Below are positions 25,301 through 35,106 of a DNA stretch of 64,000 nt, piece after piece. Source of the stretch: Symbiodinium natans (Eukaryota > Sar > Dinophyceae > Suessiales > Symbiodiniaceae). Each line of letters begins with the position of its first letter. The stretch's first letter is position 1. The DNA lies in NCBI GenBank assembly GCA_905221605.1, contig CAJNDS010000791.1, positions 572,001 through 636,000 on the forward strand, given 5' to 3'. The notes below the pieces were generated by a model that worked only from the letters and a program-made list of their open reading frames with translations, did no database searches and was not told the DNA's origin. Both the position numbers and the translations under genes were made by a program.

Positions 25301-28300
25301 TAATTAGACTAGAAGGAATCCTAAACCCTAACCCCTGAAATTTCGTGCTCTCATTCATTACTGAGAAATGTATTCTTAGATTTTTGCCACTATTTTATAT
25401 ATAGGTCCCTTACAAACCCAATAAGGAAATCGAAAACATCCCAAAAGCCAACCTATCGAAGTACGTTTCGTGGATGAAAGACATACTATTGGGGGCCCCT
25501 AAACCCTAAACCCCAAACCCAAAACCCCAAATCCTAACCCCTAAACCTCAAACCCTAACCCTAAACCCTAAACCCCAAACCCTAAACCCTAAACCCCAAA
25601 CCCTGTAGTACACCGCAAGCCAGGTGGCATGCGCGTCTTGCAGGAGCGTCCCTTCGGAGCTCTCCTCCAAGCCTCGTTTAGGGTTTAGGGTTTAGGGTTG
25701 AGGGGTTGAGGGGTTTAGGGGTTTAGGGGTTTAGGGGTTGAGGGGTTGAGGGGTTGAGGGGTTGAGGGGTTTAGGGGTTTAGGGGTTTAGGGGTTTAGGG
25801 GTTTAGGGGGGGTTTAGGGGTTTAGGGGTTAGGGGTTTAGGGTTAGGGGTTTAGGGGTTTAGGGGTTTAGGGGTTTAGGGGCTTTAGGGGTTAGGGGTTA
25901 GGGGTTAGGGGTTTAGGGGTTTAGGGGTTTAGGGGTTTAGGGGTTTTGGGTTTTGGGTTTGGGGTTTCGGGTTTAGGGGTTGGTTTTTTGTTTTTAGGGT
26001 TTCGGGTTTAGGGGTTGGGGGTTAGGGGTTAGGGGTTTAGGGTTTAGGGTTTAGAGGGCTTAGGGCGTAGGGTTTTTAGGGCCTAGGGTCAGCAGCGCAG
26101 GGGCTTCAGAAAGCTTGGTTTCGGAGTTCGGCCCTCGAGGTTCAGTGGTTCGCTCTTTGTTCTGACATCGGGCTTTTAAGGTTGTGTGGAGGGCCCAGTC
26201 TGGGGGGTGTGCCCTGAAGTGGTTGCCTAGAAGCTTGCGGGGTTGCGGGTTTTCATCTTCGATCTGCCTATCGGAATGGGGCAAGGGCATCCTTTCGGCC
26301 CAACCAAGGGGCCGTAGATCCGGCCCCCGACGGAACAGGCCCGGTACTCCATCACATTCTGTGTGAGAGTGCCCGTCTTGTCCGAGAAGACCTCGTTGGG
26401 CCCATGTCGGCCCCTGCCAAACTGACTGTTGCTACGCCTCAGGGTACTTGAAGGCTTGTGGCGCAGGGTTTGCCACCTCTCCCAACCTCATAGTCCTAGC
26501 ACCAACCCCTCGTGAGGCACCACTCACGCAATCGTGCGGAACAGATGAATGAATAGTTCCAATAGGCCAACTTTCCTCGAGCTCAGCTTGACTGCAGAAA
26601 CACCCTCTGGCAAAAATGACCCTACAGTCCAAGCTGAGGCACCAGACTCGGACACTGATAAGGGTTGCAGGGGGCCAGAGTCATGGGAGCACCAAAGGTA
26701 ACAAGGAGGTTTCAGGTCACATGGCACTGGCTCTCATCTAACGATTTCGTTCGTTAGGGGCTCTTATCCCAGGAACTCCCCTAAGGTCTGGGGTTTACGG
26801 TCCTTTTTTGACATCCTTCCACATAATCTGGGCTTCAGCTCCAGGGCACATGCGTCACCTGCCCCAGGCTATCAATCACCTGGCCAGGGGTTGCCCACTG
26901 TCGACAATGGTGCAAGAAGACCCACGTGGAGGGTACTATGTTGAACGCCTTTGGGGCCTTTGGGTTTTTAGGGCGAAGAGGGTTGGGCATCATTGAGACG
27001 TCTTGGTGGAGTGTCGCATTGCGAGTACCTATATCCGATACAGCGTGGAAAGAGACCTGAAGCATCCTCCCGGCTTTCTCAACGCTGGTTCCTACTCAAT
27101 GCCTGGCTGGTGTGGACTTCGGCGTTCTTGCCGTTGCTACCGCATCCCGCATCCTTTCAGGGTGTTGGGTTTTCTGGCTCAGAGCTCAGGTGTGTCTTCA
27201 TTTACACGACAATTCTGTAGGCTTCGATGTCCTTCTCTTCCTACTATTACGAGACTTTCCTGGGGCTCCCGTCTTGAATTCTCGAATGACATCCTTTCGA
27301 TGCAGGGGGCGTTGGGCTCAGGGCTGGGGCCAAAGGGAAGGGTCCAATAACAACTGCAAACACCTTGTTGGTGTCTTTGCATCTTGTTGTTATGTGCGAA
27401 CATTGCATTTTCACAAGGAGACATAAAGCCCTGAGCCACGCTCACAGGAGGACGGCCACAAGACACGCAAATCGAGCATGAGCCGAAGCCTAAGGCAAAC
27501 CAAGGGACCCTGGCCTGAGGTTGAAATACATCGCCACTAAACCACTAAACTGCCAACTCCCACGTCTGAGGGCGGCAAGGGCCCCAGGCTCTTCGGGGCT
27601 TGCGGTTCAGGCCGTATAGGGCTTTGGATACCTCAATCCTAACCCAAAACTACGGTCGTCCCCCCCTCGCAGAAACCAACATTAGATCCTGTAAGCCCCA
27701 AGCCCTGAACCTCAAAGGCCCGTGTCCTGGGACATGATCTTCCCCTGCGCAAACTTCACCACCGTCACGGTGATCATTAACGAGATAGGCACCATGCCTG
27801 GGCCCCCCCGAGAGGGAGGGGGAGGGGGGGGGCAACCATGGACCTAGCTGGCCTTGGGCTCCTCCTTCCATCAGGTTTGCAGCCTTAAAAGGCTAAGAGA
27901 TTTGGACCTTGGGAGGATCTGGGGTTTAGGATTCAGAGCTTTGCGGTTCAAAGAGCGCAAGACATCCAAACCGAATTTGACCCACAGAAGGGCTCGATCC
28001 CAGTACCAGCCGAGGTGCTGTTCAACATCAGGAACCAGATGCCCACTTGCCTCGAAGCTGGGAAAAACTGTCGCGAGGCAGCCCCCCCTCAGCTTCAAGC
28101 CCTCGACTCCCGACATCCTGGCTACCACCAGATATACGAAATGGGGAAAATACGGGATTCTTTTTCAGGAGCTTAGACAAGCTGCCCGGAAGACCACATC
28201 ATGTATTGCATAAGCGTAACGTTAAGTTCCTTAGCAAGAACCCAGGATAGGGCAATTGCAGCGCAGGAAAAACTTGCACCCAACAGCCTCAGCGGGTTCA

Positions 28301-31300
28301 AATACTGAGGCAGCCCTTCCAGGTACCACACCTGCCACGGGATGAGGAGTTTAGACATCGAAAGTGTGAGTTTTTTGGGAGGTTGGGGCAAGGTTTTCAC
28401 TGCAAACCATACAAATTCAGAGTCGAAGCCCTGATGCCCTCTGCTACCGAGGTTAAGGCGTTCATGACTTCGGTGCTCTTTCTGCGAGGCCTGTCCTTGT
28501 GCCCGTGGAGACTTTGCCACATAAAGCTGGAGAGCGAAATGAAAAAGCAGATAGACATCTGGACGGCGAAAATCATGGCAACCACCTCGGCTATGAGGAT
28601 CGAAGCCCACGAAGCCATGCCCGACCACCCTGCACCCAGAACTCCCATGATAGCTTGAAGCCCCCCTCCTCCAGATTCCGAAGGCTCAAGAAGACACACC
28701 AACCCAACCCATCAACAAAGCGGTATCAAAACCCGGACTCTCTTTAGCCGAAAAAGTGTTGGGGATGGCAGCTAAGGGGCCTATACCCTTCAGGAAAGAA
28801 GCATGGAGAGCAGACGTGGTGCTGTTCAAAGAAGCAACTCGTCATAGTCGAACCCCTGTACAGAAAGCACCGGATGCCACTGGAAGAGGCCAGATGTTGG
28901 ATCACACCCACAACCCCCCCCCACCCCCCCCCCCCCCGACCTGAACTGAAGAGAAACTGAGGGGATGCAACAGCTTCTTGTCCCCAGATGTGATGGCCGA
29001 GACACACCATTGAGCCGCACATCCAGCGCTGAAGGCCTGGCGGAAGGATTTGTTTGGCTTTGTACTGCTTCTTATTTTGTTGGGGTGGGGGGGGGGGGGG
29101 GGGGGGGGGTAGTTTCAGGTTTTGGGGCCTGAGGTTTCATTTCCGGACTTCTGGGTTTAGGGCTTCTAGGGCCTCTAGGGATTTGGAGCTACGAATATAG
29201 GGTTTAAGTGCTTGGGGGGGTCTTTGGGCAAGTCGCGCGAGGCCCCAGTCAAGTGCCAACAGCACAACACACACCACATACAACACCTGGAACACACGAT
29301 CCGGCCGTTCAACCTTGAAGCCGTATAAACCTCAAGTCAGAAATAGCAGACCAGATTCGCAACAGCCACGACGAGAAATTAACCTTACACCTTGATTCCC
29401 CCCATGTCCCAAAACCCCTCAAACCCCCTAAACCCTAAACCCTAATTAACCCCTAACCCCTGAACCACAAACCCTAAACCCTAAACCCTAAACCCTGAAC
29501 CCTGAACCCTAAACCCTAAACCCGAGGAACCCCTTAACCGAAAGTGCAGGAAGTGGACTTGAAGCGGGCGGAGCGGGAGTTCTTCAGCGTCCGCGTGTCG
29601 TGGCCCGCGTAGACGACCATGCCAAGCACCCACTCCTGGGCTAGTTTTCCTTCATGCTTAGGGTTTAGGGTTTAGGGGTTTAGGGGTTCAGGGGTTTAGG
29701 GGTTTAAGGGGTTTAGGGGTTTAAGGGGTTTAGGGGTTTAGGGGGTTTAGGGTGTTTAGGGGTTTAGGGATTTTGGGGTCTTGGATTGCTTTAGGCTTCG
29801 GGCTTTGGCGTTCGGGGGTGCGGGCTTCAGGGCTTTCGGGTTCAGTTTGGAAGTTTAGGGTGTTGAAGAGTTTAGGTCTTCCGGGCTTACGGACATAACT
29901 ATACAAGGTTTTCGTTTGGAGTGCTTCGGGGGTCTTGGGGCAGAGGTTGTTCGGAGAGCTCCTTTGAGGACTTAAGAAACTGAGGCCGAAGGTCCCAGAA
30001 CCCTAAACCTGAGAAACACCGTCGCCTAAACCCTAAACCCTCAAACCGAAACGGGTGCGTTTCGGGTTTAGGGTTAATTCAGGGTTTAGGGTCTAGGAGG
30101 GGTTTGGGGTTGAATTAACTAGGGTTTCAGGTTCAGGGCTTAGGGTTTCATAGGGTTTTATGGGTGTTCAGGATTCAGGGGCTTTCGTGTTTGGGGGGGC
30201 TACATCCACGGCTCCGTCTGTTGAAGCGAGGTCCCTCGAAGCAGCAGTGTGCTCGCGCCCAACCCACGGACCTCCGGTTCGGTCTATATCAGGTTCCCAG
30301 TCACTAAACCCGAACTCTTAAATCTCAAGCCCCCGACACCGATGAGTTTCTAACTTGAAGAACCACTAGACCATTTGGCAGCTCCAGCCGCTTCTCTCTT
30401 GCCGCTCTCGCTCCCAGCATAGGAGTCCGGGAGGCGGGGGCAAAAAGTTTTATCAGCGAGGCTAAGACGGCTAAGAAAGTAGAGGTAAATCGAGGCTGCT
30501 CACGGCCACCCAGGTCTCGGGCAACATTTCGCAGCCGCCGTATATACACATGTCAAACATGACGCGCCATCGGGCCTCCCCGCTGCCGAGTTCCAAGGAG
30601 CCTGGGTTCGTTGGGGCTTCCAGGTTTCAGGCTTAGAAATACCCAGGTTTTCGGATTTGGGCATGCAGTCTTCCATACTCCAACTGCCCGAATCCCACCC
30701 AACAAGAAACTGAACTCCACAACTATTGCAGCCGGGACGCTCCGGAAGGCATAGACGTCCCCGGAGGGTTGCTCGCAGCGTAAGCAGGGAGCAGCGCCCG
30801 CCCCTGGGTTTTCTTCTCACGGGCCGGAGGGGGTGGGCGTAAACGACAGCGATTCTGGGAAACTCTTGCTGCTATCTTTGGGCCTCGGGCTTCTTAGGGC
30901 TCACATGAGCTTCAAGTCTGATGCATCCCACAAGCCGAGGCTCCTACCAGGAGGGGCTAGGTCGAATTTCTTTTGAGGCAGGCCGCCAACGAAGCGAACG
31001 TTCTGCGCAGCATCCTCGAACTCGGCTTCCGTGAGCGCCGCAGTCTTCTTCTTGAGATTCCTCGAAGAATCCCCCCAAAACCTGAACCCCCACTATGCTG
31101 TCGGGTTTTCGGGCTCCAGAAGACCGGAGCTTTCTAACCTACAGCAACCCAAAGAACCCAAAGAACAGACCCTGAAGGCCTGAAAATTCTTGAAAATACA
31201 AACTTGATCTATGCAGCCAGCGCGCGTCTCGCCGTCGAGATTGGCAGTCTCCACAGAGCAGTGGCCATCAGGATGCGAGGAAGTGAGCAGAAGGCAGTCT

Positions 31301-34300
31301 GCTGGTATCCGCTCCTGGCTGCGCAGTGCCGGCTCTCAGCCCTTGGAGTCACATGCTCCCACCTCCAAGGTAGCTTCTCTTGGGGGACTGGTGCATTTGA
31401 AGAGAGCACCCCGAAAAAGACCGCAAGAACCTTCAACGCAAACGTTCACGAGCCAGGCTCAGTCGAAGGTACAAGGTTGTGTTGGTTGTTGTGCTTGACC
31501 GTTTCCCTGTGTGTCTCCGCATGAAGGGGGGGGGACAAAGGGGGCAGAGCCAGACTTAACTTTAACCATTGGGGGATTGTTCAACAGTTTGGGCCTTGAC
31601 CTCAAGCTACTGAGAGCCTAAAAGAAGCCTCATTGCCAACAAACACGTCAAACTTCCCCGGCAGCCCCCCCCACACTTGCAGGGCCTATGCGGCAACTTT
31701 GGCTTAATCACATCCCCCACAAGCCAAGCTCTGGCCCTTCCTCGTTCCGAATCTTCAGCACCATGCCCGGCCGAATTTGACCCCACTCGATGGAGCTCCT
31801 TGTGGAGTTCATAAGGTTGAAGCGTTCAGGGACTACTCGCGTTAGCTGTGTTGCCCCAAAGGTCCCTGATGAAGAGTCCCCAAACCAAGGGCACGTACAT
31901 CCTTATAGCGGCCCACGGCACCGCGCCATGACCAAAACCCTCAACTCAGAGGCCCGAATGTCAGCATAAATCACTTCTTCTTGTTTCGGATGAAGCTCCA
32001 AGACCCTGCATAGCCCAAACCACTTCACTTCAGACCCACAACTCGAGTTCCGGAGCGCAGGGGGCAAGTAATTAGCATGATGTGCACGAGTTCGGCAAGC
32101 AGGTCGGCCAGCGGTGGAAAAAGGGCCACGAGCGCCATCCCATCTGACCCATGGGGTTGCTAGGCCCATCGGTCAAAATGCCCGTGTGCATCGCGCATGT
32201 TCCAGCCAGGCCCAGGACAGCAGACGAGCAGCGTTGCAGATGCAGAGCAAAAGCTTCCGGTCTCCATAGGCCCCAACACCTCAGGTGCCTCATTTAGGAG
32301 GCCATGTCGGTCCTCGCTTGCTTGGTGGATCACGCTGTCATCAGTGGGCCCTGCTGCCCATGAAGCGATATGGCTGATTCCGCAGCGCCCTGTCGAAAAG
32401 GCAGGCTGCAAGACCTCTTGTTTGCGCAGCGCGTCGCGACTTGCAACATGAATGGAAAATCCAAGCCCTTGTCATCAAGCTGCTGGAGGTTTTTCAAGTG
32501 GCATCCAGAAGTTGCCTTCATCTCACTAATTAGTCGGCGCTCCGACCCCTGGCGTGCCCCTTTTCTCATGCATTGCCGAGTCACTCCGCCAGGTGTGTGT
32601 CGACCACGGTCGCGAGGTTGCTGTTCTCCTGGGTGCATCTTGTCTGTTCAGGGCTTAGTTACAGGATTCAGGATTCAGAGTTGAGGGGTTTTCAGGGTTT
32701 TTGGGTTGCAGGGCGGGTGTTCCAGGGTTCAACCAGGCTCCGGGGGTCAGGGCTTAGGCTTTCCCAATCAATTTCAGGTGAGGTTCACCTCACCCTTTTC
32801 AAAAGGAGAAAAAGGTACACCAGGGACCCTGTGGCCTGGGGTCTGTACTTCCTCTGCCGGAATTAAGCTAAGATAACCAGCTTAGGGCTTGGGGTGCAGA
32901 ACTATTCTTCCATGGTTGCTAGAAAAAAACGACGGCTTGCTGAAAGGAGCTCGGACTTGTAAACCCCAAGGCTATTTCCCAACATACGGCCCCAAAAAGG
33001 CTCGTGTCCCGAAAGGGCACCGCTTTTTTGTGAAATCCCCCCTGAAGATTTAGGGTTTGGCCAGCAAGAGAGGCCTTCTGATCCGACGCAACGCGCTGCC
33101 AGTCTTCGAAGAGATCCTTGATCGCCTGGCTCTTTCAAGGGATTGCTGCGATCTCTCATGGGTAGTGAAACTGGATTAGGGTTTCGGGTTTAATTAGGGC
33201 TTGAGGCTTGGGTTTTCCTGCATTCCTCCTGTGCTTTCTAGGTTTTGGGGTAGTCAGAAACAGGGTTAAGAGGTGCATAGCCTGCATAGCTGTAGCTTGG
33301 GTGACCGACTCCTACTTTTCAGGGTGGGCCCCCAGGTGAAAAACCCTCAGTGTGGCAGTCCGAACCTAGCGTCCCAGGAACAGACGACGAAAGCTTTCAT
33401 GTGAACCCTACGTAGGACCATGAACCTCCAAGTACGACTCGAGGTTCAATTTGTGGCTCAGTGGGCTCCAGGGCTTTGGGTTTTTATGGAACGCGGCTGC
33501 AGGTCAAGTTTAGTCGCGGCCCGAGGCCAAGCAGCAGGAAGATCTGGGAAGGGGTTCTGGTGGCTTTGGGCTCAGGATCTTAGGAGTTGAAGGTCTAAGG
33601 GATTTAGGGCCTTGAGGACTGTAGATATTTGGAGTATAAAGCCTTTTTTCCGGCTTAGCATTGCGGGGTTGATGGGCTTGTCAGCTTTTAAGGAGCCTGA
33701 ATCCTGAACCCCAAGCCGGTTGGCGCGCGAGTAGAAGCGAGCATGGGCCCTGCCTGCATCACGACCACCCCGCTCAGGGGTACCAAGGTAGCAGGTCTCC
33801 CCTTGGTGTTGCTGATCGACCTCACAGCCGAAAGCCCCTACACATCTGGCGCCCTGAACCTTGAATCCTACAGCTTCTGAAGCGCAAGGGATTCACGCAA
33901 CAAAGTTGTCAACCATGAGCCCTAATCACCCTTGAGCCCATTTAAGGTCAGCCTTGTAGAGTGTCGGGGCTTTAGGCTGAAGAGCCGCTGCACCCAGCCC
34001 AAATTTTTATCTTGGACCCCAAAGCAAACGAACCTGAAACTCCCCGAAGTCCAAGAAAATGGGAAGAATGTATCGTGGCTTGGGAGCCTCGGCTTTTGCC
34101 TTGGGGGATCGGGGTTCAGTAGGGGATGAAGTATCGCAGAGGTTGCGCCTAGAGCCCATATTCCGTGCCGCTGTTCCTGACAGTGTCTACATGCTTGCAG
34201 GTTGTCAGCGTGCCTCTATAATGCTCCGAAGCTTCCCCCGGAGATCTTGAACCCCAAGCCCTAAGCAGCAGCGGAGGTGCCTTACCAAACAAGCACTGCA

Positions 34301-35106
34301 ATGAAACCTGAAGCCATCACGCTCCCTCCCCCACCCCCTCTCCAGTGTGGCTTCGGGTACGGGAAGAGCTGGCCCACAGCCACGAGCAGAAAGTAGATGT
34401 TGCCCAGCTGGCTGAATTGCTCGAAAAGGTTCTTGGGCACAAAGTCGTACCTTTGAGGGGAGCTTCTCAAAGTTGGTTCTTGACGGAAAGCATTCCATCC
34501 ACCCTGGATTTTGGGTTGAAAAGCTTTGCAAAAGCCCTCTAAGCCCCAAGCCCTGAACCCACACCCTGAACCCTACATAAACCCTCAAGGCCGCCCCAAA
34601 TGCCTTAAACCTGGACCCTGCCTTGCAATCCTGGAACAGATATCCAGATGCTGCCTCTATAGCATCGAAGGTACGGGCGGGGCCTCTTGGCTCTGGTGTT
34701 CCTGATAGCTGAGCCCTACCTGCATTTTGAGCCCTCAACCCTGTCTTAACCAATGAGTCGTCTTTCCGCAGTGCAAGGAGCCACGTATACTTGTTGGTGT
34801 GGATCCCGTTGCTCCGCCTCCTGTCATGGTTGAAGAGCTTGACAACCCGGAAGTCCATCGAGTCCTGGCTCAGAATCTTTCAAAAGCTCACAGGCTTATA
34901 ATCTCAAACGCGGGCGGCTTCAGATTCCCAAGAGATTTGCTGCCCTGCACGTTTCAAGCAGCCTGCCTGCCTACCTGGGCGCAAAACCGGACATGCACTC
35001 CACATTCTAGCCGTGACATGTACAAGAGCCAACCCCGATCTCCCTCAACAAAACTCCGCTTTCATTGCATACCAGCATCTTCGGGGTCGTCAAAGGACGC
35101 CGTCAT
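6269..35106 (-). CDS. P4-type ATPase, putative phospholipid flippase (about 43 exons)
   Basis: P4-ATPases use ATP to move aminophospholipids from the outer to the cytosolic leaflet of plasma, Golgi or endosomal membranes, usually with a CDC50 partner. Diagnostic motifs appear in the right order: NKYT..KNLFEQF near the N-terminus, LDGET in the actuator domain, SDKTGTLT with the phosphorylated Asp, [64 protein letters not shown] (split by an intron), YKN, and six C-terminal membrane segments. About 2.9 kb of coding sequence gives about 960 aa, slightly short for the family. Hand-set exon phases agree at nearly every junction. The start is uncertain: either ATG at 34858, or a first exon 35073-35106 reading [11 protein letters not shown]. 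The sub-blocks below list the exons. Confidence 0.93.
8821..8849 (+). repeat. poly-G run
   Basis: A run of nearly 30 G, one of many G or C homopolymer runs in introns here: C-runs near 4411, 18265 and 25231, G-runs near 12129, 29088 and 48950, and shorter ones elsewhere. Confidence 0.95.
10603..20752 (-). CDS. flippase exons, P-domain to hinge and TM5 start
   Basis: Predicted exons: 20688-20752 ([20 protein letters not shown]), 17653-17731 ([20 protein letters not shown]), 17286-17325 ([13 protein letters not shown]), 16594-16634 ([13 protein letters not shown]), 16036-16057 (LRAAGIR, 22 nt), 15523-15582 ([20 protein letters not shown]), 15019-15065 ([15 protein letters not shown]), 14420-14478 ([19 protein letters not shown]), 13781-13835 ([17 protein letters not shown]), 12651-12705 ([18 protein letters not shown]), 11907-11954 ([16 protein letters not shown]), 11420-11476 ([19 protein letters not shown]), 10820-10884 ([20 protein letters not shown]) and 10603-10678 ([24 protein letters not shown]). 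TGDK and GDGAND are the hinge and Mg-binding motifs of P-type ATPases. The intron 20687-17732 also contains the nested ankyrin gene. Confidence 0.9.
11755..11820. repeat. (AT)n microsatellite
   Basis: TA-dinucleotide repeats in the flippase intron between exons 11420-11476 and 11907-11954. Similar AT/GT-rich tracts lie at 7715-7765, 47473-47560, 49458-49475 and 56600-56690. Confidence 0.9.
11966..12040 (+). repeat. perfect telomere-like (TTTAGGG)n array
   Basis: About ten tandem TTTAGGG units, with slight drift at the right end. The array starts about 12 nt from the 3'-splice acceptor of flippase exon 11907-11954, so on the coding strand CCCTAAA repeats lead into that acceptor. Confidence 0.95.
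16036..16057 (-). CDS. 22-nt micro-exon of the flippase
   Basis: This exon encodes LRAAGIR and exactly fills the gap between ..ADTIAQR (16594-16634) and VWVLTGDK (15523-15582), in frame, with an AG acceptor and a GT donor. The conserved P4 order is [14 protein letters not shown], so the assignment is well supported despite the tiny size. Confidence 0.85.
18556..18834 (-). CDS. C-terminal exon with poly-serine tail, unassigned
   Basis: From an AG acceptor at 18835 the minus strand reads [20 protein letters not shown], then a basic stretch [17 protein letters not shown], then a run of about 20 residues nearly all Ser with a few Asp and Thr, then TGA. The codon pattern looks coding. Upstream, at about 18.94-19.08 kb, the same strand has another coding-looking piece ([19 protein letters not shown]). 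It is inside the large flippase intron, below the ankyrin gene, and may be the end of a second nested gene. No family recognised. Confidence 0.4.
   Translation of the reverse strand, partial: EDGDCRRGHFQTKRWVRQVPAPGEADGIGRKYVAHMDQGLPAYAYPQTRWDKQLAARSRKLLLRRERVLQDHSSSDSSTDSTSSSSSSSSSS
19065..19091. other. perfect 12-bp hairpin just 3' of the nested ankyrin gene
   Basis: CTTTACGCCTAT and its exact reverse complement are separated by ATG, giving a 12-bp stem and 3-nt loop. On the minus strand it begins about 41 nt after the ankyrin stop codon, so it would lie in the 3' untranslated region. Possible roles are RNA 3'-end formation, stability, or the trace of a small inverted-repeat insertion. Confidence 0.6.
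19132..20238 (-). CDS. intronless ankyrin-repeat protein with N-terminal ubiquitin-like domain
   Basis: A single 368-codon frame starts [20 protein letters not shown]. Residues about 5-85 look like the ubiquitin-like domain common at the start of dinoflagellate ankyrin proteins ([19 protein letters not shown]), and residues about 90-350 hold ankyrin repeats (for example [35 protein letters not shown]). Ankyrin repeats bind partner proteins; the partner is unknown. The gene lies wholly inside the flippase intron 17732-20687, on the same strand, and has no introns while its host has about 42, so it may have arrived as a retrocopy or by duplication. No transposase or poly-A tract was seen. The C-terminus is a short basic tail ([11 protein letters not shown]). 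Confidence 0.92.
   Translation of the reverse strand: MSTTELEVSFHASEMIRALTLGGKVLAAVPTQEITNVRSLKLHVAKLHGVPRFRQRVFIGNKATEDDAALDAPTDFQLIFLEFATMSPEQAFKLTKASGYGCADEVEKLLQIPLNPNSANVEEWGPLLAAADHGHLEVVDLLLEARADPVFQGFEGTALVLAGERGHVDITRSLLKAGAGMEVSERHWAIYRTSFGFRKEACDECVKLLVAADLEDCRGRRGLISASKDAMVKVVRLLVKARCNPDLVDETGRTALMWAALNYNAVYGNHIRVARLLLRAGAGKDLVDNQGNSALTLASDQGNVEMVRLLLAAGADRTLKNHGGFTARQIASDLGWAEAEDVLSAKVTKQQQSAHKRDLEREWVHRSV
21541..27028 (-). CDS. flippase exons, phosphorylation site and nucleotide-binding domain
   Basis: Predicted exons: 27000-27028 (TRNATLHQD), 26859-26879 (VIDSLGQ), 26313-26391 ([19 protein letters not shown]), 25602-25672 ([20 protein letters not shown]), 24843-24939 ([20 protein letters not shown]), 23762-23807 ([15 protein letters not shown]), 22968-23040 ([20 protein letters not shown]), 21934-22022 ([20 protein letters not shown]) and 21541-21603 ([20 protein letters not shown]). 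The two short exons before SDKTGTLT complete the conserved LG-Q-VFSDKTG junction in frame. A small piece after SPDELAL that is usual in P4 pumps (AA..G) was not found, so one short exon may be missing. Confidence 0.85.
25496..25601 (-). repeat. CCCTAAA/CCCCAAA array left of a flippase exon
   Basis: On the plus strand this is a run of CCCTAAA and CCCCAAA variants ending at the donor side of exon 25602-25672. With the next array it leaves the 71-nt exon as an island between divergent telomere-like blocks. Confidence 0.9.
25677..26062 (+). repeat. long TTTAGGG/TTTAGGGG/TTGAGGGG variant array
   Basis: About 385 nt of mixed TTTAGGG, TTTAGGGG, TTGAGGGG and TTAGGGG units, the largest telomere-like block in the window. 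It lies in the flippase intron directly upstream (coding sense) of exon 25602-25672. Confidence 0.95.
26859..27028 (-). CDS. two flippase micro-exons (29 and 21 nt) before SDKTGTLT
   Basis: Exon 27000-27028 (TRNATLHQD) and exon 26859-26879 (VIDSLGQ) join in frame to [11 protein letters not shown]4 pumps have an R.S.L.E.LGQ-type sequence here, so the placement is sensible. Both have AG acceptors and GT donors. The shortness leaves some chance of a false match. Confidence 0.65.
27720..34864 (-). CDS. flippase exons, N-terminus to TM4 (M1-M2, actuator domain)
   Basis: Predicted exons: 34785-34864 ([17 protein letters not shown].. to NKYT), 34321-34450 ([22 protein letters not shown]1), 33754-33801 ([15 protein letters not shown]2), 33075-33125 ([17 protein letters not shown]), 31741-31845 ([16 protein letters not shown]), 31226-31314 ([19 protein letters not shown]), 30958-31060 ([16 protein letters not shown]), 30215-30283 ([13 protein letters not shown]), 29539-29635 ([20 protein letters not shown]), 28496-28590 ([21 protein letters not shown]3), 28280-28331 ([17 protein letters not shown]) and 27720-27797 ([16 protein letters not shown], the PISL segment of TM4). 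Donors are a mixture of GT, GC and GA. The DGET sequence replaces the TGES of ordinary P-type pumps, as P4 pumps require. Confidence 0.88.
29418..29770. repeat. divergent telomere-like arrays around a flippase exon
   Basis: CCCTAAA units at about 29418-29524 and TTTAGGG/TTTAGGGG units at about 29656-29770 flank exon 29539-29635 on its two sides, pointing away from it. Confidence 0.9.

Noticed and set aside
25677-26062. True chromosome-end telomere
   Set aside because: The array is internal, degenerate and flanked on both sides by exons of the same gene, so it is an interstitial telomere-like array.
32060-32160. Hydrophobic minus-strand stretch [20 protein letters not shown]
   Set aside because: It falls between flippase exons 33075-33125 and 31741-31845, which join correctly without it, and matches no P4 membrane segment.
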